The notes beneath the pieces are model-generated. The model was not told where the DNA came from. It did no database searches and saw nothing but the letters and a program-made list of their open reading frames with translations. This document shows positions 6,577 to 13,480 of a DNA stretch of 20,625 nucleotides, piece after piece. The stretch covers positions 1 through 20,625 of the forward strand of contig QNXS01000038.1 in NCBI GenBank assembly GCA_003978865.1, given 5' to 3'. This stretch comes from Archaeoglobus sp. (GTDB lineage: Archaea; Halobacteriota; Archaeoglobi; Archaeoglobales; Archaeoglobaceae). Every line of letters begins with the position of its first letter. The stretch's first letter is position 1. Made by a program: the position numbers and the translations under genes.

Positions 6577-7776
6577 ATGAATAGAATTTTTGGTAAAGTA
6601 CTGTACAAAGGAAGGATAGTTGAGGCGGGTATAGAGTTTGAAGAGACAATACTAAAAGTCGGAAAGAACGTCAAAGGAAATAAAGTTAAAGGATTAATTC
6701 TTCCTGCTGCAATAGATGTTCACGTTCACTTTCGGGACTTTAATGAGAGCCATAAGGAAACAATAGAAACAGGTTCTCTATCAGCAATACATGGTGGAGT
6801 CTGTCTTGTAGTTGACCAACCTAACTGCAAACCTGTTGTTGACTCGCTTGAAATTTACGAGAAAAGAATGAGAAAAGCTGAAAAGAAAATTTACTGCGAC
6901 TACTCCCTGAATTTAGCACTGACAAATTCTAATTGTGGTAAAATAGCTGAAATTCTCGAGAAGTTAAGGAAAAAATACACTGTACCGGCGGTGGGTGAGG
7001 TTTTTCTTGAACATACTAATCCTGACTTGCAGATAGGTTATGAAACTCTACGGAATGTTTTGGAAACAAACAAAATCAGATTAACCATCCATGCCGAAGA
7101 TCCAAAACTGGTTGAAGCTGGCACTCCAAACTTCAAATACAGACCCGAAGAAGCTGAGGTATCTGCGGTGAATAGTTGTTTGATGTTGAGCAGAACTGAG
7201 TTGCTTCACTTCTGCCACATATCAACTACAACAGCTCTTGAACTTTTGAAGAATTCAAGCTCTACGTGCGAAGTAACACCCCACCACCTTCTACTGAGCA
7301 TAAAAGATTACAGCAGGTTAAAGGAGTTTATTAACGTAAACCCTCCTTTAAGAGAGAAACCTCTTCTCGAACACCTCAACGACTTTGACGTAATTGCCTC
7401 AGATCATGCACCTCACACACCTGAAGAGAAAAAAGATGGCTTACCGGGATTTCCGGGAGTTGAGACAATGTATCCAATAATAGTCAGCTTGATAAAGGAT
7501 GGGATAATAGGAATTGGTGCGGTTGAAAGGCTGACTTCAATACCCGCAAAAATCTTTGGATTTGATAGACTAAGGTATGGGGAAATCGAGGTAGGAAAAT
7601 TTGCAAACTTTGCAGTTTTTGACTTCTCAAAAGAAACAAGAATAAACTCCAGAAATCTGCATTCAATGTGTGGATGGACTCCCTACGAGGGATTTAAAGC
7701 AATTTTTCCAAATGAGGTCTGGCTCAGAGGTGAGAGAGTCATTCCTGAGGAAGCAAGATTGGGCAGAGTTTTATAA
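6577..7776 (+). CDS. pyrC: Dihydroorotase
   Basis: Dihydroorotase cyclises carbamoyl-aspartate to dihydroorotate in pyrimidine synthesis. This 399-residue amidohydrolase has the signature DVHVHFRD (metal ligands His49 and His51), IHAED with His172, LHFCHIST with a ligand histidine at 211 or 214, NPPLRE near 255-260 and SDHAPHTPEEK with Asp276. These place it in the class I dihydroorotases. The segment where many members have a carboxylated lysine reads AVGEVFLEHT, with Glu141 rather than Lys by my reading. I start it at the ATG at 6577. The frame stays open to 6538, but those residues look unrelated and the TATA box lies there. There is no ribosome-binding site, so it is probably leaderless. 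No other pyrimidine gene is adjacent. Confidence 0.95.
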   Translation: MNRIFGKVLYKGRIVEAGIEFEETILKVGKNVKGNKVKGLILPAAIDVHVHFRDFNESHKETIETGSLSAIHGGVCLVVDQPNCKPVVDSLEIYEKRMRKAEKKIYCDYSLNLALTNSNCGKIAEILEKLRKKYTVPAVGEVFLEHTNPDLQIGYETLRNVLETNKIRLTIHAEDPKLVEAGTPNFKYRPEEAEVSAVNSCLMLSRTELLHFCHISTTTALELLKNSSSTCEVTPHHLLLSIKDYSRLKEFINVNPPLREKPLLEHLNDFDVIASDHAPHTPEEKKDGLPGFPGVETMYPIIVSLIKDGIIGIGAVERLTSIPAKIFGFDRLRYGEIEVGKFANFAVFDFSKETRINSRNLHSMCGWTPYEGFKAIFPNEVWLRGERVIPEEARLGRVL

Positions 7777-7810
7777 ACATAGGGAAATTTTACTGAGTTT
7801 TTATTGAGTT

Positions 7811-8548
7811 TTACTCCTCTATTCTTGGCGCAAGTATATACTCAACTTTGGCTTTTCCGTCGCATACATCAAAAATAAGTCTTACCGGATAGTTTGTTCC
7901 CAAGTATATTGTCAGTATGTCTCCACTGCCCGCAACTTTTACGAACTCTTTTAGATATTCTATTGAGAACATACTCCTCGCAACAGCTCCGTTAAACTCT
8001 ATTAGCTCAGTCTCACTCATGTGAAACTCGATTCTGTCCACATCTCCTTCCGCCTGAATATAGAAACCTGAATCTTCACTTCTGAATACGACGTGATCGC
8101 TTATTTTGTCTGCAGCGTTTATTACCTTTCTGAATTCCCCAGCATCCATAACTATTTTTGCTGGAAGCTCAAGGTTAGGAACCTTTGGTTCTTTTCTTAT
8201 AGCTGAAGGATCTATGAGTTGAACGGAGTAGTGAACACTGCCAAATTTCACAACCATTTCAGAATCCTTGACTTTAACCTCCACAAGCTCGTTACTTTTT
8301 ATGGCTTTGGAAATATCGTAAATTCTGTTCACATCAACGCCTACTGTTTCCTCTTCCTCTTCTCCTATACTATAAGCTTCAAAACTCTCTGATGGAACTT
8401 CTACTATTACCATTGCAACGTTGGCTGGATCAACAGCTCTTGAATGGAAACCTTCAGCTTTAAAATGAAACCTTGCTTCGCTTACTAATGTCACCATAGC
8501 TTTTGCTATTGTTTTCAGAACATTGCCAGTAAGAATGACGTCAATCAT
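7811..8548 (-). CDS. pcn: DNA polymerase sliding clamp PCNA
   Basis: PCNA is the ring-shaped trimer that tethers DNA polymerase, FEN1, ligase and other PIP-box proteins to DNA. This protein has 245 residues, the normal length. It carries strongly conserved segments such as HSRAVDPANVAM (about 35-46), LIDPSAIRKEP, LELPAKIVMDAGEF, FHMSETELIEF, EARSMFS-type strand variants and the C-terminal AKVEYILAPRIEE, near the site that contacts PIP boxes. It is very close to A. fulgidus PCNA as I remember it. The start is the ATG at 8546-8548, with GGGGAT four bases upstream; a longer frame to 8569 has no such signal. A TATA-like TTAAATAT at 8581-8588 predicts a leader of roughly 12 bases. It is transcribed alone, divergently from the OsmC-like gene. 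Confidence 0.97.
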   Translation of the reverse strand: MIDVILTGNVLKTIAKAMVTLVSEARFHFKAEGFHSRAVDPANVAMVIVEVPSESFEAYSIGEEEEETVGVDVNRIYDISKAIKSNELVEVKVKDSEMVVKFGSVHYSVQLIDPSAIRKEPKVPNLELPAKIVMDAGEFRKVINAADKISDHVVFRSEDSGFYIQAEGDVDRIEFHMSETELIEFNGAVARSMFSIEYLKEFVKVAGSGDILTIYLGTNYPVRLIFDVCDGKAKVEYILAPRIEE

Positions 8549-8580
8549 TGCTATCCCCAGATTAAGCAAAACAATAAAAA

Positions 8581-8588
8581 ATATTTAA
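8581..8588. promoter_or_regulatory. Shared divergent TATA-like box between pcn and the osmC-like gene
   Basis: The box reads TTAAATAT toward pcn and ATATTTAA toward the osmC-like gene. Its centre is about 26 bases from the ATG at 8611, which has no ribosome-binding site. It lies about 37 bases from the pcn start, which has one. The 62-base gap holds no second obvious AT box, although the whole gap is AT-rich. Confidence 0.5.
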
Positions 8589-8610
8589 TTTTTTCCTTAC
8601 TAAGTCAAAG

Positions 8611-9003
8611 ATGGAAAAGGATACAGAAAAGTTTGAGGTTAAGTTGAAGTGGCTCGGGAACTACAGGTTCGAAGCAAGAGCGAGAAATTTCGTAGTAAGT
8701 ATAGACCAGAGAGAATGGGAGGGTGGAGAGGGAAAGGGTTTCAAGCCTACAGAACTTTTGCTCTCAGCTCTTGCGGGATGTTTTGCAACAAATCTTGTGA
8801 AAGTTCTTAGATTTAGAGGTGTTGACTTTTCAAATCTTAGTGTAAGAGCAACAATTGAAGACAGGAGAAATGCCATTCTTGAAGTGAGTATAGATTGTAA
8901 ATCCAATTCGGAGCTGAAAGAAGTTGTAGAGGTTGCTGAGGAAATATGCAAGATTTCCTCGATTCTGAAAGAAGGTTGCAATGTAACTGTTTGTTTGCTC
9001 TAA
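8611..9003 (+). CDS. OsmC/Ohr-family peroxide-reducing protein
   Basis: OsmC-family proteins reduce organic peroxides with a pair of cysteines. This 130-residue protein has the family motif FKPTELLLSALAGC (44-57), giving Cys57, and the second-cysteine motif EEICKISSIL with Cys113. A third cysteine, Cys123, is extra. The N-terminal half has the usual beta-strand pattern (FEVKLKWLGNYRFEARAR). At 130 residues it is near the short end of the family. It is cytoplasmic, with no signal peptide. No ribosome-binding site precedes the ATG, and the AT box about 26 bases upstream suggests a leaderless mRNA. The peroxide substrate and electron donor cannot be told from sequence; the thioredoxin-like protein at 3079-3999 is not adjacent. 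Confidence 0.88.
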   Translation: MEKDTEKFEVKLKWLGNYRFEARARNFVVSIDQREWEGGEGKGFKPTELLLSALAGCFATNLVKVLRFRGVDFSNLSVRATIEDRRNAILEVSIDCKSNSELKEVVEVAEEICKISSILKEGCNVTVCLL

Positions 9004-9120
9004 TTTAGCTTTAAATTTAAATTTATTCTTTTTATTTTATTATTATTTATTCTCTAATTTTTTATTCTTTAATTATTTGTCTTTAATTATTACCGAAAAA
9101 AAGAAAGGCAGTAGCATGCA
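9004..9120 (+). terminator. T-rich intergenic tract, probable terminator
   Basis: The plus strand after the osmC-like gene is dominated by T-runs broken by single A or C bases, for example TTTATTCTTTTTATTTTATT near 9020-9040. Archaeal transcription ends at such U-rich stretches without needing a hairpin. A weak TATA-like TTTAATTA near 9084-9091 may belong to the next gene. I saw no small gene here. Confidence 0.5.
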
Positions 9121-9591
9121 GTGTTTTTTATGTTCTTTAAACCAAACATAGAAAAAATGAAGAATAAAAAGGACATTAAGGGTCTTGAGAAAGCTCTGAA
9201 AAATAAAGACGTTTCTATACGGGTTAAGGCTGCAAGAGCTTTGGGCGAGATTGGAGATGACAGTGTCGTTGATGTTCTCATCCGCTCTCTTGAAGATGAC
9301 AGTATAGATGTCAAGCGATCGGTTGTATGGGCTCTCGGTAAAATTGGAAGTACAAAAGCCATAAATGCACTTGTTGACGTTTTAAAGAATGAGGAAGCTG
9401 GTTTAAAAATTGAAGCTGCAAAAGCCTTGAAAGAGGTAAGTAGCAAAAAAGCGTCAGAAGTCATTCAGGCAATTTCTTCGGCTTTTAACGTTTCCAAAGA
9501 TGTTTCTGAAACTCTACTAAAAACAGGCTTTACCGGAATTGACGGAATTTCAAAACTTTCTGGACTTGCCAAGAAGATACTGGGTAAATAG
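9121..9591 (+). CDS. HEAT-repeat protein (PBS-lyase-like repeats)
   Basis: This small protein of about 153-156 residues is built mostly of HEAT-like helical pairs. Three repeats are visible: VSIRVKAARALGEIGDD, DVKRSVVWALGKIGS and LKIEAAKALKEV, with spacing near 31 residues. The C-terminal 45 residues are not obviously repeat and end in a basic helix. Such proteins are scaffolds; the partner is unknown. The start is uncertain: GTG at 9121 or ATG at 9130 in the same frame, neither with a good ribosome-binding site. It resembles in style the HEAT part of the thioredoxin fusion at 3079-3999, but I see no special identity. It is convergent with the trp operon. Confidence 0.8.
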   Translation: MFFMFFKPNIEKMKNKKDIKGLEKALKNKDVSIRVKAARALGEIGDDSVVDVLIRSLEDDSIDVKRSVVWALGKIGSTKAINALVDVLKNEEAGLKIEAAKALKEVSSKKASEVIQAISSAFNVSKDVSETLLKTGFTGIDGISKLSGLAKKILGK

Positions 9592-9674
9592 TATTCTTAT
9601 TATCTTAATCATTCTTATTTTTAATTTTTTAATTTAATTTTTATTATTTTCAATCAAAAAACTTTATAAAAACT
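9592..9674 (+). terminator. T-rich terminator region after the HEAT gene
   Basis: After the HEAT stop codon the plus strand shows several T-runs (about 9617-9645, TTATTTTTAATTTTTTAATT). This is a likely archaeal terminator. The minus strand here is A-rich, so it is not an equally good terminator for trpE. Confidence 0.45.
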
Positions 9675-9773
9675 TTATATGTTCCAGTATTTTCCTCTAT
9701 CATTGACTTCCATTTTAAAAGCCTTCATTATTGCAGCCATTTTCTTTTCAGTTTCATAAAACTCCCTTTCAGG
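9675..9773 (-). pseudogene. trpE: Out-of-frame C-terminal tail of trpE
   Basis: Read in a different frame from the main trpE frame, this stretch encodes PEREFYETEKKMAAIMKAFK and 12 further residues to a TAA at 9675-9677. It is the conserved C-terminus of anthranilate synthase I, which normally follows ADSV directly. The main frame carries ADF and runs to an early stop at 9728. The pattern fits a loss of 4 bases next to 9774-9775, between Asp416 and this tail. The tail should contain acidic residues that bind the catalytic Mg2+ in this enzyme family. Confidence 0.85.
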
Positions 9774-11023
9774 AAGTCCGCAACTATGCCTGCTCCTGCT
9801 CTGACTCTACATACACGGTCTACTTCTACCATTCTTATCGCTATTGCCATATCCGCCCATCCGCTTGTGGAGAGGTATCCAACACAACCACCATAGACTC
9901 TTCTTCTTGATTTTTCCAGTTCGTCTATTATCTCCATCGCTCTTATCTTGGGAGCACCTGTAAGAGTTCCCGCGGGAAAAACAGCCTGCATTGCATCAAA
10001 CATCGTCATTCCTTTTTCATCATCAAGTTCTCCCTCAACTTCACTTTCTATATGCTGAACGTGACTGTATTTCACAATATCGAAGAACCTCGTAATCCTC
10101 ACACTTCCAGCTTTTGAAACAATTCTGACATCGTTCCTTGCTAAATCTACCAGCATTACATGTTCTGCTCTTTCCTTTTCATCGGAAAGCAAAACCTTAG
10201 CAATTTTTTCATCTTCTTTATCATCATTTCCTCTTGGAGCTGTTCCGGCTATGGGGGTCACTTTAACAACACTTTTACCGTTTCTTTTTTCCACAGATCC
10301 CATTGTTTCTGGAGAAGCTCCAGCTACTGACTTCTTAAACTCAAGAAGAAACATATATGGGCTTGGATTTATTTCTCCGAGCCTTAAGTAAACTTCTAAC
10401 GGTGACAGATCACTTTTAACTTTGTACTCTCTTGAAAGAACTATCTGAAATGCATCACCTGCAAAAATGTACTCTTTTGCTTTTTTTACCATCTCTTCAA
10501 ACACCTCTTTTTCAGCATCAGTTTTGAGAATGTTTCCTCCACCGTCCTCCCTTTCAATTTCAACCCTTTTTGCTCTACTAACGATCTCCTCAGCTTTTTT
10601 CAGATCGTTTTCGTATCCAATATAGTAAAACTCATTTTTTATGTGGTCAAAAACAAAGACATTTGAGTAAAAACCATAGACCGATTCCTCTTCTATACTA
10701 CCGCCAATTAAAGTATGTACACAATCGTAAGCCGTATACCCAACAAAACCACCACAGAATCTTTCCCCATCTTCTATTTTGCAATTGTAAACAGATTTTA
10801 GTGCCTGAAATGGGTTTCTCTCGTTACTGAACTTTTTTCCGTCTATCTTTGTGCATTCTCCAACACTGACGATGAATTCTGGATTGGCGGAAAGAAAGGT
10901 ATACCTTGCTCTGTGTTCATGTTTAGTTCTGCTTTCAAGTATGAAAGGGTAAGTTTCATCCCTAAGCACGTAGTATAGCTTCAGAGGATCTGTGTAATCG
11001 AGTTTTTTTCTTATTTTTTTCAT
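9728..11023 (-). CDS. trpE: Anthranilate synthase component I, C-terminus frameshifted
   Basis: TrpE converts chorismate to anthranilate using ammonia from TrpG. The 431-residue frame has the N-terminal LES feedback-site motif (ILESRTKHEHRARYTFLSANP split across residues 28-48) and the chorismate-binding core: GDAFQIVLSREY, SPETMGSVE, TPIAGTAPRG, LVDLARNDV, YSHVQHIESEV and FPAGTLTGAPKIRAMEIIDELE. PIAGT, rather than PIKGT, marks it as anthranilate synthase and not PabB. After AGAGIVAD (to Asp416) it departs from the family and ends 15 residues later. The true tail continues in another frame to 9675, which would give about 450 residues. It overlaps trpD by 4 bases (ATGA) and is the last gene of trpC-trpD-trpE. 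No trpG is in the window. Activity is doubtful unless the shift is a sequencing error or is bypassed. Confidence 0.92.
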   Translation of the reverse strand: MKKIRKKLDYTDPLKLYYVLRDETYPFILESRTKHEHRARYTFLSANPEFIVSVGECTKIDGKKFSNERNPFQALKSVYNCKIEDGERFCGGFVGYTAYDCVHTLIGGSIEEESVYGFYSNVFVFDHIKNEFYYIGYENDLKKAEEIVSRAKRVEIEREDGGGNILKTDAEKEVFEEMVKKAKEYIFAGDAFQIVLSREYKVKSDLSPLEVYLRLGEINPSPYMFLLEFKKSVAGASPETMGSVEKRNGKSVVKVTPIAGTAPRGNDDKEDEKIAKVLLSDEKERAEHVMLVDLARNDVRIVSKAGSVRITRFFDIVKYSHVQHIESEVEGELDDEKGMTMFDAMQAVFPAGTLTGAPKIRAMEIIDELEKSRRRVYGGCVGYLSTSGWADMAIAIRMVEVDRVCRVRAGAGIVADFLKGSFMKLKRKWLQ

Positions 11024-12045
11024 CCCAACACCTTCTGGGTATTCCTGATCTCCTCAAGCTTTTTTACTGCTACACCCTCTTCTATGAGATTTCTTGCAAG
11101 TTCAACGCCATCCTTAAAGTCCTTGACTTTTTCACACACATACAAAGCAGCAGAAGTGTTAACGAGTACAAAATTTAAATCCTCTTTTTTACCATTTCCA
11201 GAAAACACAGCTTCTATCCTCTTTGCACTCTCTTCAGCACTGCTACACGGAACGGGCTTCACAGGCTCTATCCCAAAATCTTCTGGCATAATGTCGTACA
11301 TTTTTACCTTACCACTGGAAAACACCTCTGCTACTCTCGTTTTTCCACATGGACTAACTTCGTCAAGAACCATTTTCCCGTAGTTACCGTGAACAACAAT
11401 TGCATGTTTTATTCCAAGCATGCTCAAAGCACGGGATACTTTTTCTATCAATCTTTCTTCACTCACTCCGAGAAGCTGGTAACTCGGGCTTGCTGGATTG
11501 CACAGAGGTCCAAGTATGTTGAACACCGTTTTTATTCCAAGTTCTTTTCTAACGGGCATGATTTTCTTCAGCGCAGGATGGTAGAGTGGAGCAAACAGAA
11601 ATGCAAAACCACTTTTCTCTATCATTTCCCTTGTTTTTTCAGCTTCAAGCCTTATGTTTATCCCAAGAGCTTCAAGTACATTTGCAGAACCGCTCTTTGA
11701 TGTTACACTTACGTTTCCGTGTTTTGCTACGGGATTCACAGATGAAAGTATCAGGGCTGTTGCTGTACTGACATTTATCGTATTGCTTCTGTCTCCCCCC
11801 GTTCCGCACGTGTCAGCCACATCCCTGTTTACATCAACTCTAACAGCCTTATCCCTCATAGATCTGGCAAATCCGGCTATTTCTTCTGCAGTATAACCTT
11901 TTGTCTGCAAAGCAGAAAGAACTGCGGCAATTCTCAGTTCACTTTCATCAAGCATCAGATTGAACAGAGTATAAGCTTCCTTAAAACTCAGATCACCACC
12001 CTCAATGATCCTAACAAGCAAATCTTTAAACTCGCTCTGACTCAA
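11020..12045 (-). CDS. trpD: Anthranilate phosphoribosyltransferase
   Basis: TrpD transfers phosphoribose from PRPP to anthranilate, the second step of tryptophan synthesis. The protein has 341 residues with the PRPP-binding DTCGTGGDRSNTINVST motif (GTGGD at 81-85), KHGNVSVTSKSGSANVLEALG-type segment (about 108-128, split here as KHGN and SGSANVLEALG), and FNILGPLCNP. I place the start at TTG (12043-12045), because a perfect AGGAGGTGA ribosome-binding site ends 4 bases before it. An ATG further upstream (12096) would add 17 unrelated residues and overlap trpC by 47 bases. The ribosome-binding site contains the trpC stop codon, so the two are probably translationally coupled. The 3' end overlaps the trpE start. 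Confidence 0.96.
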   Translation of the reverse strand: MSQSEFKDLLVRIIEGGDLSFKEAYTLFNLMLDESELRIAAVLSALQTKGYTAEEIAGFARSMRDKAVRVDVNRDVADTCGTGGDRSNTINVSTATALILSSVNPVAKHGNVSVTSKSGSANVLEALGINIRLEAEKTREMIEKSGFAFLFAPLYHPALKKIMPVRKELGIKTVFNILGPLCNPASPSYQLLGVSEERLIEKVSRALSMLGIKHAIVVHGNYGKMVLDEVSPCGKTRVAEVFSSGKVKMYDIMPEDFGIEPVKPVPCSSAEESAKRIEAVFSGNGKKEDLNFVLVNTSAALYVCEKVKDFKDGVELARNLIEEGVAVKKLEEIRNTQKVLG

Positions 12046-12049
12046 AAAA

Positions 12050-12058
12050 TCACCTCCT
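12050..12058 (-). promoter_or_regulatory. trpD ribosome-binding site containing the trpC stop codon
   Basis: AGGAGGTGA on the minus strand is a full match to the anti-Shine-Dalgarno core. Its last three bases are the trpC stop codon TGA. The spacing to the trpD TTG start is 4 bases. This decides the trpD start and suggests reinitiation after trpC. Confidence 0.8.
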
Positions 12059-12733
12059 GCCAAACTGGACAAAACTCCTGACAAATTCTTCAACATTATC
12101 AGCCATCATAAATGCGGTTCCAACAAGAACAGCATCAGCATGAGTTAAAGCTACTTCTAACTCCCTAACACTCGTAATTCCACTTTCGCTGACAGTTACT
12201 CTGTCATCTGGTATGAGGGGTGCAACTTTCTCCGTAATGGTTACATTTCCATCATCCTTTTCGAGCTTTGTGATATCTCTGTTGTTAATTCCCACCATAC
12301 CCTTGCTTTCAAGAGCATACTGCAACTCCGATTCATTGTGGACTTCTATTAACGGATCGAGACCGTGCTCCAGTGCATAATCGGCAAATTCTGGTGTTTT
12401 ACTTTTCAACTCTCTTGCTATAAGTAAAATTGCTGAAGCTTCCACTTCCGCTGTTCTTGCCACTTCATCTTTAGTTCTTATAAAGTCCTTTCTCAGTACC
12501 GGAAGATCCGTCTTACTGCATATTTCTTTAAAGAGTTCAAAACTTCCTTTGAAGTACTTCTGCTCAGTTATATATGATATTCCCACTGCCCCTGCCCTCT
12601 CATATGCATCTAATATATGGAATGGATTTCTGCCCCTCAGTAAGTCTCCGTGTTTTGGAGAATGAACTTTTATTTCGGCTATTACCGGATTCTTTATTTT
12701 TTTACACTTTTTTATCTCCATTTCAAGTCTCAT
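12050..12733 (-). CDS. trpC: Indole-3-glycerol-phosphate synthase
   Basis: TrpC closes the indole ring in tryptophan synthesis. It is a single TIM barrel of 227 residues, not fused to TrpF. Catalytic residues are visible: Glu20 and Lys22 in the IAEIKVHSP strand, Lys82 in VLRKDF, Glu130 in LIEVHNESEL, then INNRDI (149-154), VSESGI (181-186) with Glu183, and the phosphate-binding VLVGTAFM near 202-209. It is short but within the archaeal range, lacking the longer N-terminal extension of some homologues. The start is ATG at 12733, with a GGGTGTGTGA stretch just upstream. It heads trpC-trpD-trpE. The upstream TATA box (12808-12815) sits in an inverted repeat that may regulate the operon. Confidence 0.95.
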   Translation of the reverse strand: MRLEMEIKKCKKIKNPVIAEIKVHSPKHGDLLRGRNPFHILDAYERAGAVGISYITEQKYFKGSFELFKEICSKTDLPVLRKDFIRTKDEVARTAEVEASAILLIARELKSKTPEFADYALEHGLDPLIEVHNESELQYALESKGMVGINNRDITKLEKDDGNVTITEKVAPLIPDDRVTVSESGITSVRELEVALTHADAVLVGTAFMMADNVEEFVRSFVQFGRR

Positions 12734-12769
12734 TCACACACCCGCTTTTGCTTTAATACCTGAATAGTA

Positions 12770-12817
12770 GGTTTATTCCTATTATACGGGTTAATGCACA
12801 AATAGGATATATAAACC
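12770..12817. promoter_or_regulatory. Inverted repeat overlapping the trpC TATA box
   Basis: GGTTTATTCCTATT (12770-12783) is matched on the other strand by GGTTTATATATCCTATT (12817-12801), the same sequence with a 3-base ATA insertion. The arms are separated by 17 bases. The TATA box for trpC, TTTATATA on the minus strand (12808-12815), lies in the right arm, and the predicted transcript start near 12785 lies beside the left arm. A repressor dimer binding both arms would cover the promoter. The remaining bases to 12860 hold nothing else I recognise. Confidence 0.45.
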
Positions 12818-12865
12818 TTTGTATAGTGATTGCTGTTGGGAAGCTAAATTTTGAACTCAGTTAAC

Positions 12866-12873
12866 TTTATATT
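12866..12873 (+). promoter_or_regulatory. TATA box for the rpo7 operon
   Basis: TTTATATT predicts a transcript start near 12896 and a leader of about 20 bases. That leader contains GGTGAT (12906-12911), the ribosome-binding site of rpo7. Confidence 0.55.
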
Positions 12874-12916
12874 GCCTGCTTTTGGCTACTTTCTACGTTT
12901 GTCACGGTGATAGCTC

Positions 12917-13480
12917 ATGTACGCGAGGATCAGAATTAAAGATACTGTTAGAGTGCCACCTCCAAGGCTTGGAGAGTCCATCGTAGACGTAATAAAAGAC
13001 CTGCTTTGGGAGCAGTTTGAAGGTAGGCTGGATGAGAAATACGGAATTCTTATAGGAATTGAGAAAATAAATGATATTGGAGAGGGCAAAATAATAGAGG
13101 GAGATGGAGCAGTTTACTTCGATGTTGACTTTACAGCGATAGTGTTCAAACCTGTTATGCATGAGGTTGTAGAAGGACAAGTTGTTGAAGTGGTGGAGTT
13201 TGGAGCCTTTGTGTCTATAGGTCCACTCGATGCGCTGCTCCACATGAGTCAGATAACCGATGACTACATGGTTTACGATGAGAAGAACAAGAGACTTGTT
13301 GGTAAAGAGACAAAAAGAAGTTTAACTGAGGGAGACCTCGTCAGAGCAAGAATAGTTGCATTGAGCCTCAAGGAAAGTGACCCGGAAAAGAGCAAGATAG
13401 GACTTACAATGAGACAACCTTGGCTTGGTAACCTGAAGTGGATTGAAGAGGAAATAAAAAAGCTGGAGGGTGAACCGTGA
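12917..13480 (+). CDS. rpo7: DNA-directed RNA polymerase subunit Rpo7 (RpoE')
   Basis: Rpo7 forms the stalk of archaeal RNA polymerase with Rpo4 and binds emerging RNA. The protein has 187 residues. An N-terminal tip domain (1-80; MYARIRIKDTVRVPP, then LGESIVDVIKDLL) is followed by an S1 RNA-binding domain (about 82-165; EGQVVEVVEFGAFVSIGPLDALLH and the later KIGLTMRQPWLG). The ATG follows GGTGAT by five bases. It is the first gene of rpo7-spt4-dpck-rps24-rps27ae. Its stop overlaps the GTG start of spt4 by 4 bases (GTGA), so the two elongation proteins are coupled. Confidence 0.97.
   Translation: MYARIRIKDTVRVPPPRLGESIVDVIKDLLWEQFEGRLDEKYGILIGIEKINDIGEGKIIEGDGAVYFDVDFTAIVFKPVMHEVVEGQVVEVVEFGAFVSIGPLDALLHMSQITDDYMVYDEKNKRLVGKETKRSLTEGDLVRARIVALSLKESDPEKSKIGLTMRQPWLGNLKWIEEEIKKLEGEP

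Noticed and set aside
8661..8981. 106-codon minus-strand frame inside the OsmC-like gene
   Set aside because: It is the mirror of a recognised gene, with low-complexity Ser/Leu-rich translation and no ribosome-binding site.
9090..9464. 124-codon minus-strand frame over the HEAT gene
   Set aside because: It is antisense to clear HEAT repeats; its Ser/Phe/Leu-rich content is typical of a shadow of lysine- and alanine-rich coding.
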